A stretch of DNA of 64,000 nucleotides, from positions 9,391,501 through 9,455,500 of the forward strand of contig CM037461.1 in the NCBI GenBank assembly GCA_021014325.1, given 5' to 3'. This DNA is from Plazaster borealis (Eukaryota; Echinodermata; Asteroidea; Forcipulatida; Labidiasteridae). Positions 32,941 through 45,467 of the stretch are shown one piece after another; position 1 is the stretch's first letter, and every line of letters begins with the position of its first letter. The translations under genes and the position numbers were made by a program. The notes beneath the pieces are model-generated. The model searched no databases. It saw only the letters and a program-made list of their open reading frames with translations, and was not told the origin of the DNA.

Positions 32941-33679
32941 GAAAATAAATGAAAAAGAAACATGTGTTAAGGGAAAGTTCATCTTGAATAAAACATTAAC
33001 TGATCTAAACAATCAAAACATCAACTGCCTTTGACTTAAAGGGATTTTAATAGGATTAGATTTCATTAGTTTTGGGGGAAAAAATGTATTTCAATCATCT
33101 ACTTTTCAAAATATACATCATAAAAATAACCTGTGAAAAAATCATCAAAACATATCATTCGCGTTTTCGAGAAAACAGCACGTAACATTTCACTTTCATC
33201 AGCTTTTTGTGCATATTCATATTGTGTTTTCCAATTTGATTATTGCAATCAAAATCAGCTGTTGCATTTCCGGTGGTCTTCAGATACAGTTTTCTCAAAT
33301 ATTATCGCAATATTGCATAGGGTGATTGGTATAGTGTGTCACCTTTACAAGTTCAGACCCGCTCTATCGAAATGAGGAATGTCTCGGGAATTTGACATTC
33401 TTTTTTTTTTATATGAGCGTAACAAGCAAATGTTAACATCTTAAATGATTCAAAAATTATGATCAAGCGACCTACATGGCCAAAATAATGAGGAATTTTC
33501 GACGACCTTGACGCCAAGATTTACGACCCGTATGAAAATAATTGATGTGAGAAAAATTAATTTTAAAAACCCTGCGTCTCCCACACTCATAAATTTTTGT
33601 GTTTGTTTAAAAAAAAAAAAAAAACACGATTTCTAACCCTCCGTAGTCAGAAAAACATTAGGCCAAAAATTGACAAATG
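32941..33679. other. Non-coding region upstream of the EnSpm-B transposase
   Basis: Part of the presumed 5' intron. It contains the 33 bp segment GACCCGCTCTATCGAAATGA... at about 33358, which recurs inverted at about 45059-45091, and an A-run near 33608. No gene was seen. Confidence 0.5.
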
Positions 33680-33688
33680 ACCCATGAT

Positions 33689-35971
33689 TAGCCCCATTAA
33701 TAGTGCCAAATACTCTGGACTTCCTCCGATCCTTGGCCCTAGGCCCACGTACCTCCAGGAGGTGACATTTGTTTTCGAAAATAAACTCACGTTTTATGCC
33801 GAGATTTTTTTCCCCAGTTGTCCCTTATTGTGGCTCTTTTGTAGACAGCACATCAAAACGAAAAAGAGCCCGCTCGTTTTGGTGTAATTTATGAAGAAAA
33901 TCGGAGGCGTTACTCACACGATTTTCACTGCCCGGCATCCATGATGGTTTCTAATGCGCATGCGCGCTGACATACAGCGCTGTGTGTGTGACCTGTCTGT
34001 ACTACTAGCTAGTCGCTGCTTCAGCAGTTTTCTTGCGATGTGGTTTACTTGGAAGTGATACGTCGACACTAGGCAATTCTTCATCACTCGGTAAGCGTAA
34101 CAATTTCCTACCATCTTAACATTTCCTACCATCTTTTCTCCCTTCTTTCTCTAAAATTGAACAACTTATTGTCTACAATACAGCTTGTATTTAAAAGAAT
34201 TAACATAATTTTCAGGGGGAATTGAACATTGCATACTTTGTTTTTTTATAAGACAAGACATCACTGGGAGTTTGAAAAGGAATATTGGAGTTTTTAGTCC
34301 ATTTGTTGTATGATTATTTTCTTACCATTGTACTACTCGGTAAGAAGTGCAGCAGCTTTGGATAGTATAATGCATTTTGAGAAACTTTTCACTTCGAAGT
34401 ACGGCGGTTATGGAAAAATCTATCACTTTTATCCCCTAAAACATTTGAATCTGAGAAGTGTTACGCGTAACGTTTCTCAGAGTGTGTATTCCAATGCAGA
34501 TTATTCTTCCTGCTTGGACATAACCGCTCCAGATTATCGGCAATACCTAAAAAATGCTACAACCTTTTGAAATTAAATTTTCACAGGTTAGTTTTATGGT
34601 ATATATCTACAACTATATAGGTTTGAAACAAACAATAGGCTCCAATTACCAAAACGTGTACCATGCCTTTAAGAAGAATAAAGAAGTTTGAAGATTTTTA
34701 TACTGCGTTTATTGCAACTACAAAACAAAAGAAAACAATATCAGCATCAATCGAAACACATCTGACATGATTTTGTTATGAATTTTTCCATGTAGTTACA
34801 AACAATAATGTTTTTAATTTAGATAAGGAAAGTCTCAGGATAACCCCAAAACGAACTTGAACATTGATCTAATCATATCAATAAAAATACATTTATTTAT
34901 TATATTTATTTATTTATTTATTTATTTCATTTTCCGGGATATTACAAACAGTGAATCATAGACAAAACAATGACTTGTACAAATAACACCGAGTAGTAAA
35001 CATAACCAAAAAATATAACAGAAAACAACACCCAAAAAGCTCCCGCGGGATTACCCAAAAGAAACAAGTTTCTGTCGAGGGGTTCTCCAAACTAATTAAA
35101 TAACAATTAATAACAGTACACTGAATGGAATATTCCCTTTCAGAGGGAAGACATGTCTTACAAATAAAATATCCCACCCATCCCTATGTAAACAACAACT
35201 AATTAAAGAAATAGATATACAAATAAACAATCACACAAACAAATAAATGTCAAACTAACTATACTTACTTACTAACTAACTAACTAACTAACTAAAACTA
35301 ACTAATTAAACAATTAATTAAATAATTAATTAACAATTTTCGTTCAAGTGTTTTGCCCAAGAAAATCGGACATATCCGCAGAATTCCAATTTTACCTAAT
35401 AAAGGCTTACTCTAAATTTACAAATCATAAATTATTATTATCATTAATCCCATTATTATAATTTCACCCCCCCCCCTCCTCCCCCCTGGGTGTTTCGGGG
35501 TTCGACCATTTCCTTCCTCCATGGTTCAACTAAAATATCGCCCGCTAAGTTTGCTATCACCGGGCGCGCCGGCCGACAGAGATACACGTGCAGCCTGACG
35601 TATCACTTCCAAATAAACCACATCGCAAGAAAACTGCTGAAGCAGCGACTAGCTAGTAGTACAGACAGGTCACACACACAGCGCTGTATGTCAGCGCGCA
35701 TGCGCATTATAAACCATCATGGATGCCGGGCAGTGAAAATCGTGTGAGTAACGCCTCCGATTTTCTTCATAAATTACACCAAAACGAGCGGGCTCTTTTT
35801 CGTTTTGATGTGCTGTCTACAAAAGAGCCACAATAAGGGACAACTGGGGAAAAAATCTCGGCATAAAACGTGAGTTTATTTTCGAAAACAAATGTCACCT
35901 CCTGGAGGTACGTGGGCGTAGGGCCAAGGATCGGAGGAAGTCCAGAGTATTTGGCACTATTAATGGGGCTA
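33689..35971. mobile_element. Non-autonomous long-TIR (MULE-like) element with 9-bp duplication
   Basis: Inverted arms of about 375 bp (33689-34063 and 35599-35971) begin TAGCCCCATTAATAGTGCC and remain closely matched throughout. They are flanked by the 9-bp direct repeat ACCCATGAT at 33680-33688 and 35972-35980. The 1.5 kb interior has no gene. It holds the degenerate end of a TTAA-type MITE near 34671, TTTATT and AACT microsatellites (about 34895-34926, 35275-35300) and a C9 run. Long TIRs with a 9-bp duplication fit the MuDR superfamily. Confidence 0.87.
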
Positions 35972-35980
35972 ACCCATGAT

Positions 35981-36740
35981 AAGTTTAGTCATTATGTGAG
36001 AACACTTTTAATAGTAAGTTTGACAATTTTTACCTTAAAATTCCAAGCAATTTGTGTCGTTATTTCCAACTAAAAATCCGAGTTTCGTTCCGTCAAAGTA
36101 CGAGACAGCCTGGCGCCACATCAAAGCAAGTCCCACGGGGATTACCGCACTGGACCACCCGCGTCCCATGTACAGCGCGCGGTGTTTGAATACACGCCCG
36201 TAGTGTGACTCTGAAGGCTCGAAGAATTTCCATCGGCAATTTTCCCGTTCATGGTTCATCATGTTCGTATGGTTTACACGATTTGTTTCACCCAACACAA
36301 TGTTTAACTGATAGAGTACATGTATACCTTTAGCCTTCATAATTATTTTGGATTAATACAACCAAGTAAAACCACAAAATAGTGAAGGAATCGGACAACG
36401 TTATCTGAGATAAACAATCACGAATCAAAACACACAGTCGCCATTGATGTCCACGACAGTTATAAACATAGCTTGGTTTCTCACACGAGCCGTGTGGCCG
36501 TGTATACAAAGCAGCGCGATATACATTGCACACACAGTACATCCAGGCTAGCTGTCACGTGTGGTCTCGTCGGGTGGAGGCCGCCAATCTGCTTGGGATA
36601 ACAAAGGCCTGTATACCAGACCATGTCTACGTCGCGGCATGAAAAGGGGGTGGTGCTTAACTTAATGCCTTGTTACAGCAGATCTGCATAGATACTGTGT
36701 CTATTCTTGGAGTGCCGAGGTCACGACCTTTCTATTGATG
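35981..36740. other. Non-coding segment of EnSpm-B
   Basis: No gene is recognised. It is moderately GC-rich in parts and contains short frames without domains. It lies between the long-TIR element and ISL2EU-1. Confidence 0.5.
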
Positions 36741-36942
36741 TATAGAGAGGTTGCGTGACCCCGCAAAAAGTTCGTTGAGGGCGCCGTCGGCCATGTTGAG
36801 TACTACTTCGGTTGCTAACGCCGTCGTCTGCTCCAGCAGCAGACGCGCGTTTTTTGCAACCGAGAAGGCTTTTTCGACATACAAATTTGGTGAAGGTTTT
36901 CCTGCAGTGTTTTATTTGGTCTGTTAATTAAATAATAGCACA

Positions 36943-39900
36943 ATGAAAGTTGATCAGGGCAACATCAAGTACATATTAACTCTGGATAATGCAAGTCAAC
37001 GCCGATACTGCGAGAAAATACAACGAATAAACAACAAAGATCCGTACGAATTAAAACCTGCTGACTGGTCTTCAAACATTGAACTTTTCGCAGCAGTGTC
37101 TTACCCAGATATTATAAATTACTTACTCTATGTTAAGAGTGCATACACTTTAGAGGAATTCAGAGCGTTTAAGTCCCTTGATGCATACAACCAGTTTTTA
37201 TCTGGATGGGTGACGGACGTAAAGGTGCACATCGAGGGAAATCTGCACTTGCATACGGCAAAGGTAAAATTGTTAGTAAACAAACTTTGGGGTTGTATCT
37301 TTTTAAACTCTTGAGGCCGCCCTTGTGAATTGCAAAACATTATGATTTACATGATGATATAGGGACGTGCGGTGATACTAAATACCGGAAAACACCGTAC
37401 CACCACTGCCGAAAACAAATTATTTTTGTTCAAAACGGAACTGGGGTTTTAACAAATATGACTTGTTTTCGGCAATGGTGGTACGGTAGTTGGCTGGCCT
37501 TCGTCCCTTTATAATATTTAGTTTAGATTCCACTATCTGAGGCGGCGATTCATATTTCTACCTCCATGATTCAACATTCAACAAATAATATGCACAGCAG
37601 GGCACAGGCATGCGGGCTCTTGTTGATCTTTGTACGGATTTGGGTAATGACACTTATGGTTTACGTAGACCTATACTTTCATTGTTATTAATTTATGTTT
37701 GGGATTTGTGTATTTATTTTATTCATTTGAATCAAGACAATTTTTGCAACTTATTTTGTCATGAGTCAGTGCAACATTAATTAGACAACACCGGACATGG
37801 GTGGACAATAGATGTAGTCTTTGAATTTCATTCATTCTGATTCTAGAGCAAGTCTGGCATGCCTGGTGTTACTGAGTGTTAGGCTACACTGTACTGATTT
37901 AGCTGACACAAAGTGTAGGCTGAATACCTATCTTATTGTTTTTAAAATTTTTGATTGACATGATTGAATACAAAATAACTTACTACATTGTCATTGTACT
38001 CGTACTGATAGCTTATGTAGGTACATGATCAAGACGATGGTGCATGCAGATGTACTTTTTAAATGTTGTGCCCCCCTCCCTTTTCTTTCAGGTCCTGCAC
38101 TCTCAATCCCTCAGCGAGAAGCCTTTACAGCCATGGGTTATCATACAAAAGGATGGAACAGTGGAAAGTGCTCATTGCAACTGTATGGCTGGCTTGGGTG
38201 AATCATGCACCCATGTTGCTGCAACCCTTTTTGCTTTGGACGCAGCTGTCAAGCATCGAAACACTAAAACAGTTACTGAGGACAAAGCTTACTGGCTGCC
38301 AGCAGCCTCCAAGAAGGCAAGCTTAATTAAAATTACTCTTAATAATACTGGGAACTGTTTCTGAGTAATTGCAATATGGATAGGATGAGGTAGTAATGAG
38401 CTCAGTAAGCATGATCAAAACTTACTTTTGGATAATGATAAACAAACACTCCTGACATTATGACAAAATATTAATCGTTTTATGGTATGCCAGTTTTAAT
38501 CTTCAGTGGCAAGTAAGTTAGAGAAATTATTTAATAATGTCATACATGTATTTCATGTAGGTTCCATTTTCTGAGGTGAGATTCATGGATTTTCGGTCAG
38601 CAAAGAAGAGGAAATCTGATCTGGACCAAGGACACACTCATGATCTACACACTGACAAGCTCGTACCTGGCAAAAAGGACTTGGGCAGCAAGCCTTCAGA
38701 AAAAGAAAAGGAAGAATTACTACAGCAAATATACCAAGCAGAACCACAGGCAGCAGCAGTATTGACTGTAGCAAAGAAATACTGCAAAAACTTTGCACCA
38801 AAGTATACCGAACTTCCACCCCAAATGAGCAGTCTTCGGAGTACAATTTACAACACTCTCACATTCAGTGAACTCTTAACAAAATGTGAGGATGTTTTTC
38901 ACAATCTTCCAAGTATAACTGCAACTATGGTGCAGAATGTAGAGCAGATAACCAGAAATCAATCTGAGTCCTCAGATTGGTTCACTCACCGGGCAGGGAG
39001 AGTCACAGCTTCAAAAATGAAGGCTGCCTGTTCAACTGACCCGGCAAATCCATCCGTGTCTTTAATAAAGACCATCTGCTATCCCACAGAATCAAAGTTT
39101 TCTACTGCAGCAACAAGGTAACCAGTCTGATGTACATGTGTACATGTGTTGCCCTTCGTTTTATTTAAAAAAATTCTGTGATGAAAGTCAACATTGCACA
39201 TGAATTGATTTCAGACTTGAGATAATGTCATCAGATTTTCTGTTGTTTTACAGATGGGGTGTTGAACATGAGAAAGTTGCAAGAGATGAGTACTGTGATG
39301 CAGTTAAACATTCTCATGAAGAATTCCAAATCAAAGAGTGGCCTTCACCTTCATGCTGCTTATCCACATCTAGGTGCCTCCCAGATGGTATTGTCTCTTG
39401 TTGCTGTTGTGGACATGGTGTGTGTGAAATAAAGGTATGCAGAGACTCTCCTTCTATCATTCAATAATCGTTTACAAAGGATTAGCATAAAATACCAAAT
39501 AAACATGATATGACAGAAATCTCAAAACTTTTTCTTAGCTGTGCCTTAATTAATAAGAGAAAATTGAAACACCTTCCAATTTAAACACCTTGTTACTAGG
39601 GTCATAGCTCCCCAGCAGTCCATTCTCATCTTGGATTCTGTATTTTGTTTTTTCAACATCTTGCGGTTAAACCACCCCTCTGTGCCCTTTATTTCTTCCT
39701 TGCCTTTTCTTACTGACTGCATTTTGCTTTTCTCTGGTATATTTGTGTATGATTTCCTTTTTAAGCATTTGATGACTCTGCTAGGGTTGAAATATCAGAA
39801 CATTAATTAGCAGTTTTGCAAAGAAAAAATGATTAAAAATAAAAATAAAACTGTTTTTCTTTTTCTTTTCCATGTATATTGAGCAGTGTCCATACAACAT

Positions 39901-40312
39901 GCGTCAGGCAGATTTATGCAGTGACGAGCTTCCTAAAGATTTCTGCCTAAAACGGCAAAATGGCCAGTTGTCACTAAATAAGACTCACTCTTACTTCTAC
40001 CAGGTAATAATGCTTGTTTCGATTTCTAGTAATTTTGGTGCACGCTAGCCAATAAAGATTTAGAGAGGCTATTCATTACAAGTTATAATAAAAATAGTGT
40101 TAGTGTTTTGGTCTCAAAGGATAACATGATGGTTTGATTCCTTTACAGGTACAAGCACAACTTTTATCTGTAAAGCAGAGTTTTGTGACCTCATCACGTG
40201 GACGACAAAGAGCCTTGTCATTTGCCGGATAGAGCCTGATGAAGAATTTTGGGCAAGCATTCAACCGAACCTTCAAAATTTCTTCTGTAGAGGCATCTTG
40301 CCGAATTGTTGA
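36943..40312 (+). pseudogene. SWIM zinc finger / YqaJ-like exonuclease of ISL2EU-1, frameshifted in the last exon
   Basis: Exons 36943-37263, 38092-38316, 38561-39117, 39254-39434, 39887-40003 and 40149-40312 join in frame until the last. The SWIM motif CxC...CxH is CNCMAGLGESCTH in exon 2. The YqaJ (lambda exonuclease-like) fold shows WFTHRAGRVTASK, TRWGVEHEKVARDEY (metal-binding Glu), LPDGIVSC (Asp), VCEIKCP (E-x-K) and YFYQVQAQL (Gln). Exon 2 appears to use a GC donor (AAG|GCAAGC), because homology runs KK|VPFSEV into exon 3. After VQAQLLSVKQ the frame hits TAG at 40230. The expected C-terminus (FCDLITWTTKSL...FWASIQPNLQ) continues in another frame to a stop at 40310, so a 1-2 nt indel near 40178 has inactivated it. 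Confidence 0.82.
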
Positions 40313-40737
40313 TCAATTGGTACACAACACGTGTTTTAACACCTGTGCAACTTAACACAAAGGTATGCTATTGCCATAAGGAAGATGGAGGGCAGATGAT
40401 CACATGTGGCAAAACTGAGTGTAAAATAAAGTTTTTCATATGAAATGCCTAAAGTTGAGCAAATATCCGAAGCGCAAATGGATCTGCCCAACATGCAAGA
40501 AACCACCCAATTAAGGTTCAAACCTAATTGCATTGACCAGTCGCAATAAATGAAACTGTGAATCATCCAATCTGTAACCTGTGTGAAATTTGTTTTATTT
40601 CATATAAATAACTGCATTAACCAATCACATCTGCAACTGTGTGTCAAAAATATCAACAAGCCGTCAGTATGGAATTCCATAGCTGCCATTTCAAATAGCA
40701 GTAATAGAGTTTCATTCATTAGTGTAGTCACCATTAA

Positions 40738-41070
40738 AGGCACTGGACACTATTGGTAATTACTCAAAATAATTGTTAGCATAAACACTTACTTGGTAAC
40801 GAGCAATGGAGAGCTGTTGATAGTATAAAACATTGTGAGAAACGGCTCCTCTGAAGTAACTTAGTTTTTGAGAAAGAGGTAATTTCTCACTCAAATAATA
40901 AAAGACTTCAGCTGAAGCCTTTTATTATGCATCTGAAAGCACACAAAGTAATGCAACAAGGGTGTTTTTTTTCTCATGATTCTCTTGCAAATTCGATGAC
41001 CAATGCATATGTTGGGATACACAAAGTGAGAATACTGCTCTTTGACAATTACCAAACGTGTCCAGTGCCT
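40738..41070. mobile_element. MITE with TTAA duplication, AGGCACTGGACAC family
   Basis: The element begins AGGCACTGGACACTATTGGT and ends CAAACGTGTCCAGTGCCT. It is flanked by TTAA at 40734-40737 and 41071-41074, and is 333 bp long. A diverged inverted relative lies at about 48447-48812, and older traces lie at 11400-11720 and near 34671. TTAA fits piggyBac or Kolobok mobilisation. Confidence 0.87.
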
Positions 41071-41830
41071 TTAACATGTTTAAGATGTCTGTTTTCAGCT
41101 TCTTCTTATGTGTGTGAGGGGGGGGGGGTGTTAATTTCACTGGCTAATCACTTCATACAATCTTATTTTACTACACTATGGACTTGGTAGCAAATTAAAG
41201 AGGATTTAGCACAAATTCATAATATGAGCTCAAAACCCCAAACTGAAAAAAGTACCAAAGTCTCATTCAAGGTTCTGGTCACAAAAGTAAAGTTACAAGA
41301 AGTCTCGCTTTATCCACTAAGCTAAAGTAGTAAGTAGCCCAGACCGATTTCCTACCCTGGCCTGATAGAACTTTAGAATCGAAGGACAGTTCTTTTCAAA
41401 ATTAAAAAGTCTCCTCCAACCAATCTACATTGTATAAAGCAAGTCAATACAAACAATCACATAGTAATATTGCAAACCAAATTAATACCCTTATACAACT
41501 GTAAAGTGTTATTAATTGTACATGTACACTGATGTCAATAAGTAAAAATTTATGTTTACAATTACACAGCTTTTGTAAATTTTAAGTCATCTTGACAAGT
41601 ATGCAATAAATAGCCTACTGTTCGCTGCCTCAAATGATGTACATTGTACATGTTGTACTGATATTCTTTCAAAGCACAAAGTTGGTATGAAAAACATGTT
41701 TTTGAAATTCAGTAATGAGCCTTTTCAGTTGTCAGATGGTGTACCGGTACTGTAAGTAATATTGCAAATCTTCAAATAAGAGTGGGTGGTTCTAACAAAA
41801 TAAAAACGCCTGAAACTCTATTCATGATGG

Positions 41831-44670
41831 TTATTTCAATGGGACAACTGAAGGACATGCGTTAGTTAAGCTACAGCATACCCTTGCAATTTTATCAATG
41901 GGTGCATCTGTCTGACCAGCTCTACGTGTTACAAGTTCCATCGGTTGGGTTGATCCTAATATCTTATACTTTTGCCTTACAGCACCAATTACTCTCTCAA
42001 TATGTATTCTTACATTTGCAATTTTTCTTGTTTCCTCTACTTCAAGTGCAGATAGCTGTTTCTTTCCCTTAGTGAATGCTGGAATTGCTAATCTGGCACA
42101 ATAAAACCCAACACTTTCTGCAATGTCAAAACCTCGATCAGCTAGCACAACATCTCCCTTTATTAAGTTGTCTAAAATCCCACAATTTTCTGTCAAATGT
42201 TTATCACTGACTCTACCTCCCCAGGCTTTTGAAATAAAAGATATAATACCATGTGGCGTTATGCCTATTAGAAATTTCACTGTATTGTGATGCTTATAAC
42301 TTGACCAAGTCATAGCTCTTGCCAATAAATTACTTGGACGATCTGTAAATATTTCAAAACAATCAATAATAGTTGCTACTTTGTCACCAAATGCTCTCAT
42401 GAAATCACAGGAACATTTGTTCTAAGCAGTTCCCTTTCAGGCCACACGATGAGATGACTTAATCTTAAATCCATCATATCTATCCACTTATCAAATATAC
42501 GACAAGCACTAACCATTGAGATATTAAACCTGTATGCAAGATCTTGAAAGGCTAAGTTCAAACGTAATCGCATCATAACTAAAACAAATTCTTGGAATTG
42601 CGAAAGAGCATTTCTATGAGATGTAGCTACATGTGGTGCGATAAAATTGAAGATTGACATCATTAGGGCCAGATTTGTAAGACCAGTATAAAATTTTACT
42701 TTATCATCATTTGCAAAAATGCTTCATCAATTTTGTGATGTGTTTCTTTTTCGCGATATTCATACAGCTGCTGTCGTAGTTGAAGCATGTCATCTTCACT
42801 TTGACTCATAGCATGCATTGTTATGTCTGTGTTGAGAGTTTGATAGGCCATACCTGCTGTCTCGGGCAAGTTAACTTTTTCCACCACTTTACTAGAATCA
42901 TGACTGTCTTCCATAACTGTATTAAATGAGAAATAAGTACAGTAAAGGGTATCAATTCAGAGGCATAAATCCATGTTGAAAAGAGGGGGGGGGTGTTAAT
43001 TCTGAAGTTTTTGTATAAATTGCCAGTGTGAAAAAACACACGCATATCGTTTATTTTTATTTGTCTAGACACACCCAGTATGGTAATAGTGCATGTTATT
43101 TTGAGACAAGATATTTTTTTTTTTGGGGGGGGGTGATCCTATTGAGGGGGGTATATTAATACATTTAAATGTACATCCCTTGTAATTGATGCCTGTTTCT
43201 TTGTTGTCTATTTGTCATACAATTGTGCAGAATTTGTGGTTTGTTTTGGGACTGGAATGGAAGTTCAAACTCAAGTATCATCTCTAAAGACTTTCAAAAA
43301 AGTCAATGTTATCTTGGCAGCTATAGGCCTAAGTGTGCGTACATATCCGTAACAAACATGCCAAAAATTAGGGCAGTGTTAAGCTTTATTGTTTCTATAA
43401 GATAGTGATGTCTATATGTTCCCTTTTTTTCTTTTAAATGTAATTTTAAACTTCCTCTTAAAAGGTCAGAAACTAGAGGGTTAGGTTAACTGCAAGAAAA
43501 TTGCTACATTATGTTACCTTCAAATTCTTGTTGTTTATCATCTGTTGACACTGTGGATGATGTTTTCACTGTGACCGGTCTTTTCGAGCGACTTCTTCTT
43601 TGTCGTCGAGATGCTCTCTTCAAAGACCATTTCAATGTTTCCTCATTAAATGTGCAAGTCTCCAAGTTACGTTTTGGACTCCAGTCTGGGTTTGTTGTGT
43701 CATACAGTGCTGCTGGTTTTCCTACAAAGCAAAACACACATCAAAAGAAATGTACAATTTGTCTACAGTACATCACTAGTAGTAGTAGGAGTACAATGTA
43801 TTGCCATGTGCATGGGCATGATGATGGGGCTATCTACCCCGAGTCCTACTCCTAGGGCGTTTACGAAACGGAGGCTCAGGCTCAGGCTCAGGCTTCAGGC
43901 TAGCTAGGCCCTCAGTTGTTTTGACTATACGCGTGCTATGCGTTCAGGGATTCAGACGAGAGAACGGAGCCTGAAGCCTAAGCCTGAGCCTTCATTTCGT
44001 AAACGCCCCTTGTCCTAAAACTATGAGGATGTTAACGAGTCATTGATGATTGCATCATAGTTCTAGTGTAGTAATGTAATGCATACTATAAAACAGGCCT
44101 ACTTCTTTTCACATGAGATTTTTCAGACTCTGTCCATCACTCACAAGCGTTTTTGTTAATGTTTAGGCAACAAAATTAACATATACTAATTAGCCAATAA
44201 TATTGACAAGTTTGACACTATTGTCACGTCTTAGAAGAGTAGAAAAAAGAAGTCGTAGTTAATCATCATCTGAATTTCAGAGGATTGTAATTCACTTTCA
44301 CTTCACTCTTCAGCTTAAAAATTAATGGCCATAAACAAAACAGTCAGACATGGTCAGACCTCAGACCATGGAGCCATCACTAATCAGACAATCATAATTT
44401 TCTCACCATTGGCTTTATTTTCTCTCAATTAATTTCTCAACTTCATGACTTACCACTAATGAAGTGATCACTACAAACACGAACGTTGACCAAACTGGAC
44501 TCTGTAATGTCTGTTCGTCCAATGTTTTTAAGCCATGCAGCCCTCCGATGTTTCGACAGTTCTTCAGATTGTTTGCCTTGGTGCAAAATAATCGACGGTA
44601 GCCGAAAAAAAGATATGCCACGGTCTCGTGGCTTACGATGTTTACACGATTTAACTGAACACTGGGCCAT
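41831..44670 (-). pseudogene. THAP domain / DDE_Tnp_4-type transposase of ISL2EU-1, two frameshifts
   Basis: Exons are 44670-44454, 43721-43518 and 42916-41831. Exon 1 carries a THAP DNA-binding domain (MAQCSVKSCKHRK...AAWLKNIGR...VCSDHFISG), and exon 2 continues it with GKPAALYDTTNPDW. Exon 3 holds a helix-turn-helix-like LAYRFNISMVSACRIFDKW and the catalytic core IIDCFE (D), VLADRGF (D) and RIHIERVIG (E). The frame breaks near 42720, where the conserved FANDDKVKFYTGL continues in another frame. It breaks again near 42405, between RTNVP and [10 protein letters not shown]. The triad is intact but the gene is broken. It is convergent with the YqaJ gene of the same element. Confidence 0.84.
43855..44008. 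mobile_element. ~154 bp hairpin MITE in a transposase intron
   Basis: GGGCGTTTACGAAACGGAGG at the left and TTCATTTCGTAAACGCCC at the right are inverted. The inner arms pair as GGCTCAGGCTCAGGCTTCAG with CTGAAGCCTAAGCCTGAGCC. It lies in the first intron of the ISL2EU-1 transposase gene. Confidence 0.8.
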
Positions 44671-45467
44671 TATCTGCTTCCGTTTTTATAACAATAAAAA
44701 TAACTCAGGCCTGGCGGTTGGTGTCGCTGTTTATTGTTTACGTTACTCTAGCCAGCTGATTTAGTACTCAACATGGCGGCGGGTGTCAAAATCTGACGGT
44801 GTGACGTCACGTGAAACCTCTCTATAGCATGCATGAGTTTCGTTGTGAATAGCGCAGCGATGCCGTTTCGAAAAAGACTGAATTTTCGTCCCTTGGGGGT
44901 TATTTACAAATAATTTGTATTATTTAGGACAAGGAAATGGTCCAGAATTCGTCTGTTTTTCCATCTTCATTAATCTTTCGACATACATAAAAAAATCGAT
45001 GTTTACAATTTGTTTCGTTTACGTTTCATTTTGGTATCAAATTACACGGAATGTGCCTAGCCGAGACATCCTCATTTCGATAGAGCGGGTCACAATTGCA
45101 GTAGTTTCTTTCACGGTATTGATACAAAAGTATTACAGTTGAAAAGATGAAGAGTTGTTTGTCAAGTTTGTGATCTGATATTTTTATAGACTTACACTAC
45201 ACATGCTATAGAAGCGAGAAATTAACAACAAATGCTTGACCTCCATATGATCGTGACCTTGTGTGATGTACGGAGTGCACACTAGGGTAACGTTTCATAG
45301 TGTACGCGTATCGTACAAAACAAGGCTGAACTATTTCACAGTATTGTAGGCCTAATGTAAAAAGAAAAATGCACACTAACGCAGACTGCCATGAGTTTTT
45401 AAGTATTTTTTTTAGCCTACCATGGGTTTAAATTAGTTTTGTTCTGGGCTCAGAATTGTTGACTTAC

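Larger units (their letters stand above)
36743..44824. mobile_element. ISL2EU-type DNA transposon, copy 1 (8.1 kb, degenerate)
   Basis: The ends are TAGAGAGGTT at 36743 and AACCTCTCTA ending at 44824, with TA at 36741-36742 and 44825-44826. Beyond the first 12 bases the ends share GTGAC and GGCCATGTTGAGTACTA / TAGTACTCAACATGGCGG blocks. Two convergent genes occupy it: a SWIM-YqaJ nuclease gene on the plus strand and a THAP-DDE transposase gene on the minus strand. That pairing and the TA target are the hallmarks of ISL2EU. Positions 41075-41830 between the genes hold no coding sequence. Frameshifts in both genes show the copy is dead. Confidence 0.85.
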
